Shown: one piece after another, positions 1-12,261 of the stretch
Position numbering within the stretch: the first letter of the stretch is position 1
Layout: every line of letters starts with the position of its first letter
DNA from: Glandiceps talaboti
Lineage: Eukaryota > Hemichordata > Enteropneusta > Spengelidae
Length of the DNA stretch: 64,000 nt
NCBI RefSeq assembly: GCF_964340395.1
Contig: NC_135550.1
Location: 30,460,676 to 30,524,675, forward strand
Direction: 5' to 3'
Notes under the pieces: generated by a model
Databases searched by the model: none
What the model saw: the letters and a program-made list of their open reading frames with translations, nothing else
What the model was told of the DNA's origin: nothing
Translations under genes and position numbers: made by a program

Positions 1-3000
1 CTTTCGTTAGAGATACGTATGCATTTACCCTTCTGTGCTCATGTTTCCTATTATGAATAATTCAGGATCTCCGGTCAGAAGACAAGTGTTACTTTGATGG
101 GGGGCTAACATTTATATACTATCAATTACCTTCAATTCGATTAAATAACGTCAACATTGTGAATGGTTATTTCTACATTGAAAAGTTTACATTAAGTGAA
201 TATCTGAAATTGTTTGGCTTACATTATCTCGATGATGGCTATTTAATAATGTATTTTTAAAATTATGAGTCATTTAAATTCTATCACAGCTTTCCTGAGA
301 GTCATATTATATCATCAATTGATTGTCTCAAAGAGACAACTCACATCAATATACAAAGGTGTGTTCGAAAGCCTGCATATTCTAGACCCCTTTACAATTC
401 CTGGTGCTTCCAATTTCCTTGACAGAATCATCCAGTGTCAGAATAGTATTTCAAAAACTGTGTGCTACTCTGACCAGATGTCAAAAACACCATAAGCTTA
501 TATACTTAGTGAAAACATTAGTCGTATCTACCCCGGACTACCTATCACGTTGGTGTATGGGTTAAAAGTGAACCCTCAAATATAAAATGAGTGTCGATGA
601 AAATGGTCACATCTGCAATTAAGCTAGTTTAACTTCTACATTTGACATAGTTCAACTCTGACGGTTGCTAGACGGGGTTGATCCAAGCAATATGATGCCC
701 GATTGGTTACGTGCCCCACATGATGTAATCCTCTGAACTGCTTTAGGTAGAAGCTTCTGTCTCACGTGCGCTCATTCGTAAATCAATGGGGTGTATATCA
801 TCTGAACGGAATGAATTCAAAGTGAAAGTGTACCCAATAGTATTGCTTCCTATGGGACTTTAACCTATTGCAAAACGATTTAATTGATGAACTTAAAATC
901 GTAGTCATACAGTTAGCCATCGCTATCTTTTTTCTTTTTCTCTGTTGTAACCTCAAGGTATCTCTAAGGATAGAACTATACATGTTTTCATCTGTCATTA
1001 CTTAGTACCCACTTTATAAAAAGACGATTCACAGATATATTGCTTTAAAATGAGGATGCCTGCTTATCCGTAACCTTTCGAGAGTTTCAGTCGTGAACAC
1101 AGGGAATACCAACTAAGCCACTTAAGTTTAATTCTTTGTATTAAGGCCGAAAACAATGAGTGAATTTTAATTTTTTTTGCTGAAAAGAAGTAAATTACCG
1201 CTGATTGTGTAAGATACTCCCTTGATAACGTTAGTTATTCATACTATTAAAGATATGCCATTCAACCACTGCCCACTACCGTAACGGTTGATATAGGCTA
1301 ACTTTACAACTTTACATTAATTGTAATGTGTTTTTTTCTGGCATTGATGCTCTTATATATCCTGAGGTGTCACTTCTTGCAAAATCTTTTCTACATCAGG
1401 ATATCGCTAGTGCTACTATAGAAACTAGTCAAAACTGTTTTTTTTTAATGTATTGGGAGATCTTAACAACGTTTGTTTTTGCGTACACGCACAATCCTGT
1501 TACAATACCTAGAGCTATGCTCAACATCTCTTTAAAGCTAAATGGGACGAGAACAAACTAATGAGAATGGTCTTGCAATCACTAGATATGTTCATTTTGA
1601 TTATAAACATTACGGATGGATAACCACATAGGTAGGGGCAAAGTTTCTCACTGACTGGAATACGTGTCTGAAGATTGTTGAAGTGTAGATTTCAATCGTA
1701 TGTGTTTACAGAGGCTGTAGTTGATTGTGTGCTTCCAAAGGAATATGTGGCGGTAGTTGTACAGCCAGTTATACCGTTATAGGACTGTGTGAGGCTTAGT
1801 AAGTTACAGTGCTATGATCACGATAGAAGTATTTAAAAGTGTATACCATTAGGCCTAAGACATCATTTTTTATTATACACGTCACGGATTGATAAGTATA
1901 TCGATCGGTATAAACTGTCTCACACTGACTTAAAGTACAACTAAAGTACATGTTAGACGATTGTTGAAGTGGGTATCAAGAGTACTCAGTAAATGAATCG
2001 TGACTTGAAGCTTAATAAGTAAGCTATGGGAGAACAAACTCATCTTTGCATGCCACAAGCACCCCTTGGTAGTTTTGTGACAAGATCTTCAATTGAGCAA
2101 TCAAAATCTGTTTATCAGTCAAGTCCTTTGTGTTGATTGCTTCAAAGTGTTGTATGCCATTTAGAAGATCTTGTAGTATTTGGGGAAAAATATGTTGTAT
2201 GGAAGATGTTTCATATATCTGATTTATTCATTCCGTTTCTATACCGTAGACATGTACAGAAAAATACTAAAGGTGATCCTAATATTCAAACTCTTGATCT
2301 GATTTCAAGGGTTGAGTTTATTCAATAGATATAGTGTTCTTTACACGTGACAGGCTTCATCGTCATTCTTGCTAACGGAATGATATTTCTTGCAGACAAT
2401 AAACGTTAATCTGGCGTGACGTGACAGCATGAATACAAATGCTTCACATGCCGAGTCAAAACTAGAAAGACGTACAAAAAATTGTATATAAATGTGGCCA
2501 ATCCATTTACTGGTGTTGAAACATCTTGTTATATACTTCAATTCTTAAGACGGTTATTACATTTCGCAATTCAACATTCATTCCAAGGGATAAATGCTTG
2601 TCATCACGTGATGTACAATTGGAAAAAACGTTCATCTGTCTGAAAACCCAGCAAATCTGTAGTAAGGTCTCTCTCACTTATTGCAATCTTTGAGGCAGTA
2701 CAAATTTCCATTGGAATAGACGAGAGACTGTAATTCGTAGAAGTTGTGATTTTTGCAAGTCATAAATCACGAAGAATGTCTATTTTTATTACTAATAGTC
2801 AGATTCTCGCACAAAATAGATTTCAAATTGCTCCTGGGATATAACTGGCAGACTACGGATGTAACTGACATACTAGACAGACTCAAATAACGGCATCATG
2901 TGTTCAAAGTGGTGAAGTACTTACAGTTTGTATTGATGTCTGCATTGAAAAGAGAGTTAATCACTTGATACCCGTGATTCACGAGCTACGTGTCACCAGG

Positions 3001-3728
3001 TGATTTCCCCCGCCAATATTCGGTTCTCTGCTCACAATACTACCATACAATAGATGTTATCATGTATTTCCAAGTATAATATTACTATGGAAATCAAGCT
3101 TCAGGCAAACTGGATAGATTCAAGCTAAAACTACATATAGTAACAACGTGTTGGTGTGTTCATATAAGCTAGCAACGGACGATGATATTATAACACTCAT
3201 AGGTTGACGTCTCTGCTAGCAAATCTTCCTCAAGTGCACACATTCAACCTCGTTCAGTGTTTTACATTATCTTGATTACAGGGTGATTATACCCACATAA
3301 CCAAGGTACTGCTATCACCCATTTTGCTTGGCTAATCTACCACTTCGAACAACGATAGTTTTATTTTGTGTCTATTTTTTTTGCTAATAGCTTGATTTGA
3401 ATAGTAGTATACCTAGCCAAGTACTAATGACAAAAGTATGCAAAAATTGCGATTTTTGTTCTTTAGTCAGGCTTTGCTGACAAACGTTTTGACGACGGTC
3501 ACCATTTATTACATATCCGGTTAAAATGTTTCAACACTTTTGTTAAGGGACGCATTGGTTGTTTCAGATCTTGTCAACTATGTGATGATAAAAAATAGGA
3601 ATACTGCATAATTTCAAAACATTGAAAAAAACAATTGTAACGAAATCGTTTCTTCGGCATTATCCCCTCATGAAATAAATATATCCGTTCTCTGTATTTA
3701 ATCTTTCTCAATGTTATTCCAATTTCAG
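1..3728. other. Intergenic stretch without a supported gene
   Basis: Only short open frames without recognisable domains or splice context are visible. The right part (about 3060-3540) is a copy of a dispersed repeat found again at about 23115-23540. A short stretch near 2010-2050 resembles the 3' end of the LINE at 9740-10200, but too briefly to call. Confidence 0.5.
3060..3540 (+). repeat. Dispersed repeat, copy 1
   Basis: This segment lines up in the same orientation and order of motifs with 23115-23540. Shared blocks include ACATAACCAAGG(T/C)ACTGCT followed by a CTACCAC block, TTCCTCAAGT...CATTCAAC, and a GGTCACCATT/GGTGACCATT block. The copies are diverged, with small gaps. No coding potential is apparent. 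It is probably an old non-autonomous transposable element, but I cannot name the family. Confidence 0.5.
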
Positions 3729-3756
3729 GTTTTGTGACACAGCACTTTGTTTCAAA
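3729..3756 (+). other. Putative 5' UTR acceptor of the GPCR gene
   Basis: A pyrimidine-rich run ending in TTTCAG lies 28 bases before the GPCR start codon. It would serve as a 3' splice site, implying a non-coding 5' exon further upstream with the coding region in a single exon. This is inferred from the motif alone. Confidence 0.35.
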
Positions 3757-4782
3757 ATGGCGGTTTTCAATTCAACCACACAGCTGATGGTAGAAGAAGA
3801 TTTGATATTAATGCCTCCGTACATCTATATAACAGAACTTGTGTTTGGGATTATTGGTACTTTGGGTAACATTTCTGTCATTATAGTTGTCCTGAGTACT
3901 GTAAAGATGCACACTCTCACCAATTACCTAATTTTGAACTTGGCTGTGGCTGATTTCTGGGTAGCTCTCCTCCTCATAGTCAACAAGTATGTAACTCAGG
4001 CTTTCATCATTCCTATTCCAAGTGGAAATGCGGGAGACATCTACTGTCGTTTGTACTATAGTGCTGTTTTCTTCTGGGTGAGCATCAAAGCTTCGACCTT
4101 TAACCTACTCCTGATGACGTATGAAACCTACATGGCCGTTGTCCATCCTTTGGTGTACCCAAAGTATCGCAACAAACGAAACATTATCGTAATGGTGGCA
4201 GTGTCTTGGATGTTCTCTCTGCTTATCGAAATGGTATTCGTTAAATTCCACGGCAATGGCGATGATGGTTGTTACCTTTTCGTTTACACCGACGCCTCAC
4301 TAGGTATCTTTCTTGGCTGCTTCAATTTTATCGTCACCTTTTTCATACCAATGCTTCTGTTAATATGGGCCTGCTACAAGATTCAATCACGACTAAATGC
4401 CGCGGTTGTGAACACTGCCAACAGATCACAGAACACCGATAGAGCAAGGCGGAGGATTGTGAAAACCTTATACTTTGTCATTCTTGGTTATGCTATATGT
4501 TGGACACCGGACAGTTTCTTGTTCCTCTGTGTTAATTTGGGCGCTCCAATTGAGTATACGGCCGATTACTTCAATGCATTTGTTCTCCTTGCATTCGCAA
4601 ATTCCCTTCTTAACCCTCTCATATACGTTTTCAAATACAGACAATTTCGCCAAAATCTTTTCCGCATTTTTTGTCCAAGACTCTTACGGAACATTGTTGT
4701 TCCAAATTCTGGTGAAGAATCGCTCACAATGAATGTTGAAGGTGGCAACGCTACACAAGTTGTGGTTGTCAATGACAAATAA
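3757..4782 (+). CDS. Class A (rhodopsin-like) G protein-coupled receptor, intronless
   Basis: This is a 341-residue seven-transmembrane receptor for the plasma membrane. The N-terminus carries a sequon (NST, 5-7). TM1 has GTLGN (N38 = 1.50), TM2 has LAVAD (D66 = 2.50), C97 and C172 form the expected TM3-ECL2 disulfide, W151 marks TM4, P198 TM5, CWTP (248-251) TM6 and NPLIY (286-290) TM7. C306 after helix 8 may be palmitoylated. The region before TM6 is basic (RARRR, 229-233). The TM3 DRY motif reads ETY (123-125), so the conserved Arg3.50 is a Thr. Position 3.32 is Phe, which argues against an aminergic receptor. A peptide receptor or an orphan of an expanded invertebrate family is more likely. 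The first ATG is used, because the frame has full TM1 and a plausible short N-terminus. The ligand cannot be told from sequence. Confidence 0.93.
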   Translation: MAVFNSTTQLMVEEDLILMPPYIYITELVFGIIGTLGNISVIIVVLSTVKMHTLTNYLILNLAVADFWVALLLIVNKYVTQAFIIPIPSGNAGDIYCRLYYSAVFFWVSIKASTFNLLLMTYETYMAVVHPLVYPKYRNKRNIIVMVAVSWMFSLLIEMVFVKFHGNGDDGCYLFVYTDASLGIFLGCFNFIVTFFIPMLLLIWACYKIQSRLNAAVVNTANRSQNTDRARRRIVKTLYFVILGYAICWTPDSFLFLCVNLGAPIEYTADYFNAFVLLAFANSLLNPLIYVFKYRQFRQNLFRIFCPRLLRNIVVPNSGEESLTMNVEGGNATQVVVVNDK

Positions 4783-4944
4783 AGTTAAACATGAGGAATC
4801 GCTGACATGAATGCTGAAGGTGTCAACCATACAAATAAAGATGATCCAGCGCTGTTTTTACATATTCAACTGGATACATCGAAAACGAGTTTTTTGAAAG
4901 GCTAACAGAAACAATTGTACAAGTAGTTATAAAGCAAGAATAAA
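4778..4944 (+). terminator. Candidate polyadenylation signals of the GPCR
   Basis: There are three AATAAA hexamers: 4778-4783 (overlapping the TAA stop codon at 4780-4782), 4834-4839 and 4939-4944. The second lies in a diverged 47-bp duplication of the receptor's C-terminal coding tail (4714-4760 versus 4793-4839). Confidence 0.45.
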
Positions 4945-5400
4945 ATGGTTTATTGTATCTGCTTAAACTCTCCGTCTGGCATGAATCAAGTACAGTAGCA
5001 TTTACCACTGGTTAGCATCTACTGGTAGTTACACCCTTCTTCGTAACAGAAGAAACTGTAAAATACCAGAGATGGCCTCGTGGCATTGTTTTTTCCTATT
5101 ATTTTACTTTTTAAGAAATTTCAAATAAGACATATCTCAGTAGATCTATAAATGGCCATTAATGAACTATTTTACGTAGACAATAACTTGACAGGTTGTA
5201 CATGTAGACATCAATCAGTGAACGTGCCTAACATCATTTATTCGTGTTGTCTAGCCTCTTCCACTGTGTCAAATTTCTTAACACAATTTTTATCATTTAT
5301 TACTTTTAAATTTATTAGGAAAGGTTGTTTTTTTACGTAAAAAATCTTTTCTATGTACAAGATTTGAAAAAATGACAGGTATATTCGAGAAATATGCTTC

Positions 5401-5500
5401 AAACAACTATTCATACACATCGTCGTCGTCATCATCGCCATCATCATTGTATTGATCATCCTCACCACCATCACCACCACCACCATCGTCATTATCAACT
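5401..5500. repeat. Trinucleotide-rich tract (CAT/CGT/CAC)
   Basis: An imperfect run of ATC/GTC/ACC triplets. The open frame it creates on the minus strand (Met/Val-rich) is a repeat artefact. The rest of 4945-5976 shows nothing I can support. Confidence 0.7.
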
Positions 5501-5976
5501 TAAAGATAATGATCGGCCATTATTATAATATAAGTCAATTTTGAGACACATTACGATACAATTAATGCCCACTTGGAACTATATATATATACTTCAAGAA
5601 GGTTATACCAAAACATTTGTTTTCAATCATACTTGGAAATCATTTCAATTATTTCAGTCAGTATTAGAGATGTTTGTTTTAGTGTATCACATATTATATA
5701 TATATTATATTATTGAGTATTTTATTAAAGTGTTTTCTATTGATGTTTATGAAACATTGTCATCAAAATGATATTCCTGTCCCATCACTCAAGCTGCTTC
5801 AGAGACGTGTGTTGTATAAAGTTTAAAGTCTTTATTTGCTGTTCAATGTAGCGTTCTAGGAACGCTGTATAAAAGGACCAAAGAATATAAGGTATTTCAA
5901 ATGAAAAGTTTATTTTAATTATACTTGTTATTGCTTTATTTCAAACGCTAAGGCCTCAGCCCATCGCACAAAAAGT

Positions 5977-6440
5977 TTACATTACAGTAGAGAACAAAGT
6001 GAATATCCTTTTTTTAATAATTAAAGAAAAAAGAAGGCAAGGGAGAACATATACTATGTTTTGCTGATTAAAACTAGTCCGAACAAAAACTAATACTTTG
6101 TATTGAAATACTGTACCTTCATTCTTACATGTTAGTAAGTAAATACTTTTTTCTGTGGGGTGAACTCTAAATCTTTGATGATCCTTATATAAAGGACAAG
6201 CTATAATTGACTCTCGTCCTAAACAACTGTAAAACATTTACTTTTACAATATGGACACTCAACAGGAATAGGTGGACTACAATGACGTCCCATTTCAATT
6301 GCTAAATTATGACTAGAACAACGGAGCTTAGCAGGATCAAATTTCAATTTCAAAGATTTTACATGAAACTTATGAAAGGTACAATTCAGGTTGACGCATT
6401 TACATAACTGCGCATGTGTCGAGAGTCAATAAGTGAGACT
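5977..6440 (-). mobile_element. LINE relic: C-terminal zinc-knuckle part of a reverse-transcriptase ORF
   Basis: Read on the minus strand, two adjoining frames carry a tail typical of metazoan non-LTR ORF2 proteins: KLRCSSHNLAIEMGRHC, then VECPYC, then (in a second frame) an ACPLYKDH block and a KSIYLLTCKNE block. The C..C...H...C pattern is the degenerate zinc knuckle that follows the polymerase domain. A stop and a frameshift around 6237 break it, so this is a dead fragment. Only the 3' end of the element is present, as expected from 5' truncation. The family assignment within LINEs is not made. Confidence 0.75.
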
Positions 6441-7138
6441 GACCATTCTTGATAAAAAGGTATTTGGGTCCACACCTGATGTTCAAACCAAACAACCCCG
6501 AAACCATATATGAATAGTATTTTAATAATATTTATGCACTCTAATTAAATTAAATAAATTTACAGTCTGAGCGACTCAAAATTAGTAGCCTGAACAAATA
6601 CTAATATATGCTTTGTTTGGTTTGCTGTCTTTCGAGACGTGCTCGGCCACACTCAAATAACGACGTGTAGGCCCAGTACAGAGTTTCGTAAGAATTCAAA
6701 CTTCAGTTTCACTTAACTTTAAAAGAGAACAAAAACTCACCTTAGACAGTAGGGTCTTCGAGGGGACAAAGTAAGTTGACCGCTGCTGTTGGCTATAATG
6801 ACAAACGTCCTCCCATCCGAGACTCTGAGCGTAAAATTACACGGGGCCAGATTTCAGCCACTGCATAAAGTTATAGACTAAGAGTCGATTTAAATATTGC
6901 CACAGTACAGGTGTACGTATAGTAATGCAGTCACTCAGAGCGGCCGCACTTACGGCATCAATTTGCATGTCATGCATGGGAGTACTGATGAAGTTGGTTT
7001 ACGAAAACACATACCGTCTGTTTTGCTGTAAACTTTCGGTATCGAACTCTAAAAATTGTATGATTTTATGAATGTAATACATATCACTCTATTTAGGAAT
7101 ATTCAATTCATCACAGCTCTCTTTCACAATGGTGTAAG
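6441..7138. other. No supported feature
   Basis: I see no gene, RNA gene or clear repeat here. A NotI-type GCGGCCGC octamer sits near 6940. Confidence 0.4.
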
Positions 7139-7170
<32 letters not shown>

Positions 7171-7171
7171 C

Positions 7172-7208
<37 letters not shown>
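7139..7208. repeat. (GATA)n microsatellite
   Basis: About 17 tandem GATA units with one interruption (CGAT). The Ser/Ile/Tyr/Leu open frame on the minus strand is produced by it. A C11 run follows at 7308-7318. Confidence 0.95.
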
Positions 7209-7791
7209 TTAACATTGTAATCGCTATCTATGATTTTGTTTATTAACTGTGACTTCAAAGAAAGTGCCATTGAAAATTTGAAAAGTTCTTTTGGAGCGTG
7301 TTTAATACCCCCCCCCCCGACCTCTCCAATTTTGACACTCATAGTAAGTTCACACTCAGAAACGAAACGAAACATTCCAAATATGGCAATCAGGGTATAG
7401 TGAACAGGTCAGTACTTTAATAATAAATACTTACTGTACGTGTAGTTCTTTAAAAAGTGGTGAGTGGATCGTTATGTTGTAGTGGCTGATCAATTTAAGC
7501 ATTGCAATGTTTGCCAATATGTACATCTAAGGTTACTTTACACACTATGGAAATCACACAAATACAGTTAACCATCTGTTTTCTACATACACGTTTAAAT
7601 TCAACTCAATCCAATTTAATGTAAAGATTTTAAAAAGACATGTATTGAAATGTATTTACTTTTATAATAATAATTTCCAAATATGATGAATCACCTTACA
7701 CATTTCCACTTCATTGTCTTCATAATATTCATAATTTCTCCAATAAATCAAACTATATTATATTATTGACATACAAAACATTTGTATTGGC

Positions 7792-7793
<2 letters not shown>

Positions 7794-7822
<29 letters not shown>
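7794..7822. repeat. (GTT)n microsatellite
   Basis: About nine GTT/TTG triplets in a row. The surrounding 7210-8200 shows no other feature I can support. Confidence 0.9.
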
Positions 7823-8201
7823 AGTATACTTTCACATTTAAGTCTACCTGGAGTATATTATCTGAAGACCAATGGCAATGTCGAATTTACAGATTTTGTG
7901 TACGACTTTTCCACTGTATCCTGTCATTTGCTTTAACGTTCACTTTGATTTGAGATATACCTTCAACCTTAGTTGACAGATTAAAGGGAACTTTCCAGCT
8001 CTGAGCATTTGCGTGCCTTATTTTATATTCAATTTAGAAACATACTTGTCCTAAAATCTGTAATACTACAAGTAACCGATAGATTTGTAGCATCGCATCG
8101 CATCGCATACACAAAGTAAGTGAACAATCCGATGACATCACTGTTGCTTGGTTGCATCCAGAAAATGTCTGTTATTTTTATGATAAAAGTATATGACTAC
8201 C

Positions 8202-8870
8202 TTAATGAAAAGAATGGCACATATCGCCAACGGCATTATTTCTCACACGGAAGAAAGCCATCTGGTGTGCAGAAGTCGATATAATGCAACAAAATAAAGA
8301 AGAAAATTTCAATCTATTGATGCAGAAAAAAACCCTGATGAAGATGTCCAATATGTCCGATATTGTCAAAGTATATATTTGTGTATCAACATCTCTATAA
8401 TTGGAGATCATTGAATTTAATTCGCCATGATTTTTGCCATAAGCACCTGGCTGACCTTCCATTCAAAAAAATGTAAATTAAGTGTACAACAAAGCGATAA
8501 CAGTGAACGCCCAAAATTATTTATCTCTGTCTTTTGACACCCGTCGTAACTTAAAGGAATCCCTATCATACAATACAGAATCTCCAATAACATGTGTTGT
8601 ACTATAGTCGATAATATAATCAAATTCCTCGCCTGTGCAAGCATTAAATCTCCAGAAAGAATTATACAAATATCGGGTAGTTTAGATAAAATAGTTGAAT
8701 TCGAATTCTCTACTACTTCTATACCATTTCGAGGAAGTAATATATTGTGTGGTAATATATACGTAGAACATAAAAGTACATCTTTATCCAACCCGAAAAT
8801 AATTTCATCAAAAACAAGGATTACATTTGATATAGTGAGTTTTTTGTTACTATTATACAAACTTCACCTG
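8202..8870 (-). mobile_element. Degenerate LINE fragment: endonuclease (EEP) domain
   Basis: The minus-strand frame 8860-8417 contains a KDVLLCSTYILPHN block followed about 35 residues later by CIILSGDLM, then INNFGRSLLSLC. These match the order DVxxCxxYIPPxxS...LGDxxLxGDFNARxG...INxxGxxLLxLC of the apurinic-like endonuclease of non-LTR retrotransposons. An overlapping second frame (8462-8202) continues the same relic with degraded content. The catalytic D-F-N is changed to D-L-M, and the frame shifts, so it is not functional. The match is by pattern recall only. Confidence 0.55.
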
Positions 8871-9350
8871 GATGTCTACCCTTTCTTGCTTTCCTTGATC
8901 TGACCGAACTAAACACTGTAAAGTCTGGAAAAGTATAATTAAAGGAGTTTACACCGCAGCCCAAGTCTCACATTGTGACGAACTCGTGGAAAGTACACGG
9001 GAAACTCTGATATTTAACACCTAATAAAACACTAGAATAGATTGACTACGAAAGCTAATAATTGGTAGCGTGAGCAAGCCTTCAATAAGAGTGAAAACCC
9101 GTCAGGTGTTCGATTGACCTTGTGTATGGCAGAACATACACTATAAGACACATTCACCAATGCCAGCGTCTCTAGACCATGGCACAACCCACGAAACCTG
9201 AAATATCACACCCAATTCGTGCAACCAACGACTCAACCTCACAGAGGCGTACAAGGAGGAAGAAGAATGGTGGAAAGAAGTGAAAATAGCGGTAAACCAA
9301 GAGATTATGTCAAGAGCGTATTTGACACGATATTGACTGCACGGTGTCCA

Positions 9351-9586
<236 letters not shown>

Positions 9587-9739
9587 ATGGGAGAAAAGTG
9601 TTGCTATAGATATCTGATGATGTGACCAAGACTCCGCCCCTCAGCAACTGACTGGCGTATGAAAAATTGCTTGGACTAAGTCACGGGATATCTAGACCTG
9701 AAAAGCAGGGAAAAGTAAGGTACTGAGATGCTGAGACGA

Positions 9740-10200
9740 GATCCAAATACAGGCACCCGGGGGCCCGGCACCCATAAGCTTTCCGCAACAATATCATATT
9801 TTATTTTAAATAAAATTGCAAAGTCAAAACAGTATAATTTGTGTCAATGCCTCAACATTTCACTGACTTCTCCTCATGAGGCAAAAACAAGAAGTGTTAG
9901 CTATCACCTTATTTGGTCGAAAGGGTTAGTCAAAAAATGTGTTCTTTTACATATTTGCTGTATGTGTATATTTATATTGAAGGGAATATATGACCCAGAA
10001 GTTTCAAATTTTGTGCAGCTACAATCTGACTCGAGTACCAGAGGTCATCAGTTTAAGATTTATATAAACATTGTCTCGTCTGAATCTATAAAATATGCAT
10101 TTGTAAATAGATCAGTTGAGATAACAAATTGTCAGCCAATCTGATATCATCATCAACTGCACGGATGTTTGAAAGTCGTCTAGATAAACAAGCTATGGGA
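9740..10200 (+). mobile_element. LINE 3' fragment: C-terminus of a reverse-transcriptase ORF
   Basis: The plus-strand frame ending at 10144 contains GIYDPEV, then RGHQFKIY, then IKYAFVNRSVEI. This matches the end of many jockey/CR1-type ORF2 proteins (GxYD...TRGHxxKL...RxxxFSxRxxxxWNxLP). Beyond the stop the same homology continues (CTDV, RLDK, WEN), so the stop is secondary. The upstream part is 5'-truncated. There is no intact domain. Confidence 0.62.
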
Positions 10201-10461
10201 AAACCAACCCTTGCATTATGATTACAAGGAAAACACTATTGACACTTCACTATATAGAGGTTGTAGTACGCACGAACCTCGCGACTACGTTAGCATTGAG
10301 CTGACAGTAGAGGTCAGATAGGTCTAAAGGCAGAATGAATCTATGAATATTTATATTGACAAAATAATGTGAAACGTGATATCGAAACATTGCTTCCACA
10401 GTGTACTGATTAAGAATTTAGTCCATATATATCTTATTTCAAGACTCAATACATAAATGTA

Positions 10462-10988
<527 letters not shown>

Positions 10989-11389
10989 CGTGTGTGTGTA
11001 TGTATGTATGTGTGCATGCGTGCGTGTGTGTGTTGTCTCACATATACATTTAACCACACCATAAGGCAGGATGAAAGAAAATATAAAATTACACTACTTC
11101 TAGCCATCTGTTTAACAGTACAGACTTGAATATCGTGTGTTCAGTGTGCCTTGGCTATCGTGTATTTAGTATGTATATTTGTGTATGTGGCCATGTGTAG
11201 CTGTGACCTGTATAGTAGTTTAATGGTGTGGATAAGGAGCAGACTTCTTGGCACCTTCAAAATCAGATTTAATTATTCACCACTAATACAAGATGTAAAC
11301 TGAAATGCTTTCCGTAAGGACTGTAGTTCCTATATCCTTTGATATCATTAAAGTGGTGTTATCTTCAGTGCTTCCAAAGCTTTGAAACT

Positions 11390-11830
11390 TGCAACCTTAA
11401 TAGAAAATCATTAATTATGCAAATGACTCATTAAGATTAAAATAATAATAATAATATTAATAATGTACAAAATTAAACGAAATTTGATGCTTGTATTCTT
11501 AAGAAATCGCCTAATTCCAACAAAAAAAACATTAATTATGGAAATGACTCAATCAATACAAAGAAATGCTGCATCATCAAGCCAAATCAGACACGTGCAT
11601 CTTTTTATTGTCAATGTATACGCAATTGATATGAAATTTAAAGCTTGAAGATATGGCCTAATTCCAAAAAAAGTCATTAATTATGCAAATTGCTCATTAA
11701 AATGATAAGCTCAATCAACAAGCTGTAATGGAACACTTGCACTGTCAACATTATGTGTCGAGTTATACGAAATTTGAAGATTGTGCCTAGTAACCAAAAA
11801 CATTCTTGATTTAAATTACGCTTTAAAATC
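11390..11830. repeat. Degenerate tandem repeat with ATTAATTATG(C/G)AAAT cores
   Basis: Three diverged units of about 125-145 bp start near 11407, 11531 and 11674. Each has a TTAATTATGCAAAT-like core followed by CTCATTA or CTCAAT. Between cores each unit carries a similar ACGAAATTTGA(T/A)G or ATGAAATTTAAAG stretch and TGGCCTAATTCCA-like sequence. They look like copies of a dispersed element. No coding content is seen. Confidence 0.55.
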
Positions 11831-11919
11831 AGAAGTTTATTGTCTACTTTGTAATTGATAGTTAATATCTAAGATGTAAGTAAGTATGTACCATCAAGAC
11901 ATTAATCACAGGGAACGCC

Positions 11920-12161
11920 GTGCACATTGCAATCTGATTAAAATCCGATGTAGATGTAGGCTAATCGTTCATTGCTATTTTACCTTCGTTATTTTGCCTG
12001 AATTGACCTTCTTGGTACATGTGTACATTTTTAGGAGGCTATCAGGCTAAAAAATGTAAACATGTACCAAGAAGGTCAATTCAGGCAAAATAACGAAGGT
12101 AAAATAGCAATGCACAATTAGCCGACATCTACATCGGATTTTAATCAGATTGTGCACATTG
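11920..12161. mobile_element. Fold-back (long inverted repeat) element
   Basis: Two nearly identical arms of about 105 bp, 11928-12034 and 12049-12153, are reverse complements separated by only about 14 bases. The arms differ at a handful of positions (for example GGCTAATCGTTC versus GGCTAATTGTGC). Transcribed RNA would form one long hairpin. The outer ends carry GTGCACATTG. It could be a fold-back MITE or two inverted copies of one unit. I see no ORF. Confidence 0.8.
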
Positions 12162-12261
12162 TAACCAATCCATATTCTTTCACATTACATTACCAATTAA
12201 CAGAACTTTAGTTTGGACACGATGGGGTTATACTGCTGGGACAACAAAATCATAAAAAAAA

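Noticed and set aside
2000-2060. Possible LINE 3' fragment (AAGCTATGGGAGAACAAACT)
   Set aside because: Only about 30 bases resemble the end of the element at 10180, with no flanking protein similarity.
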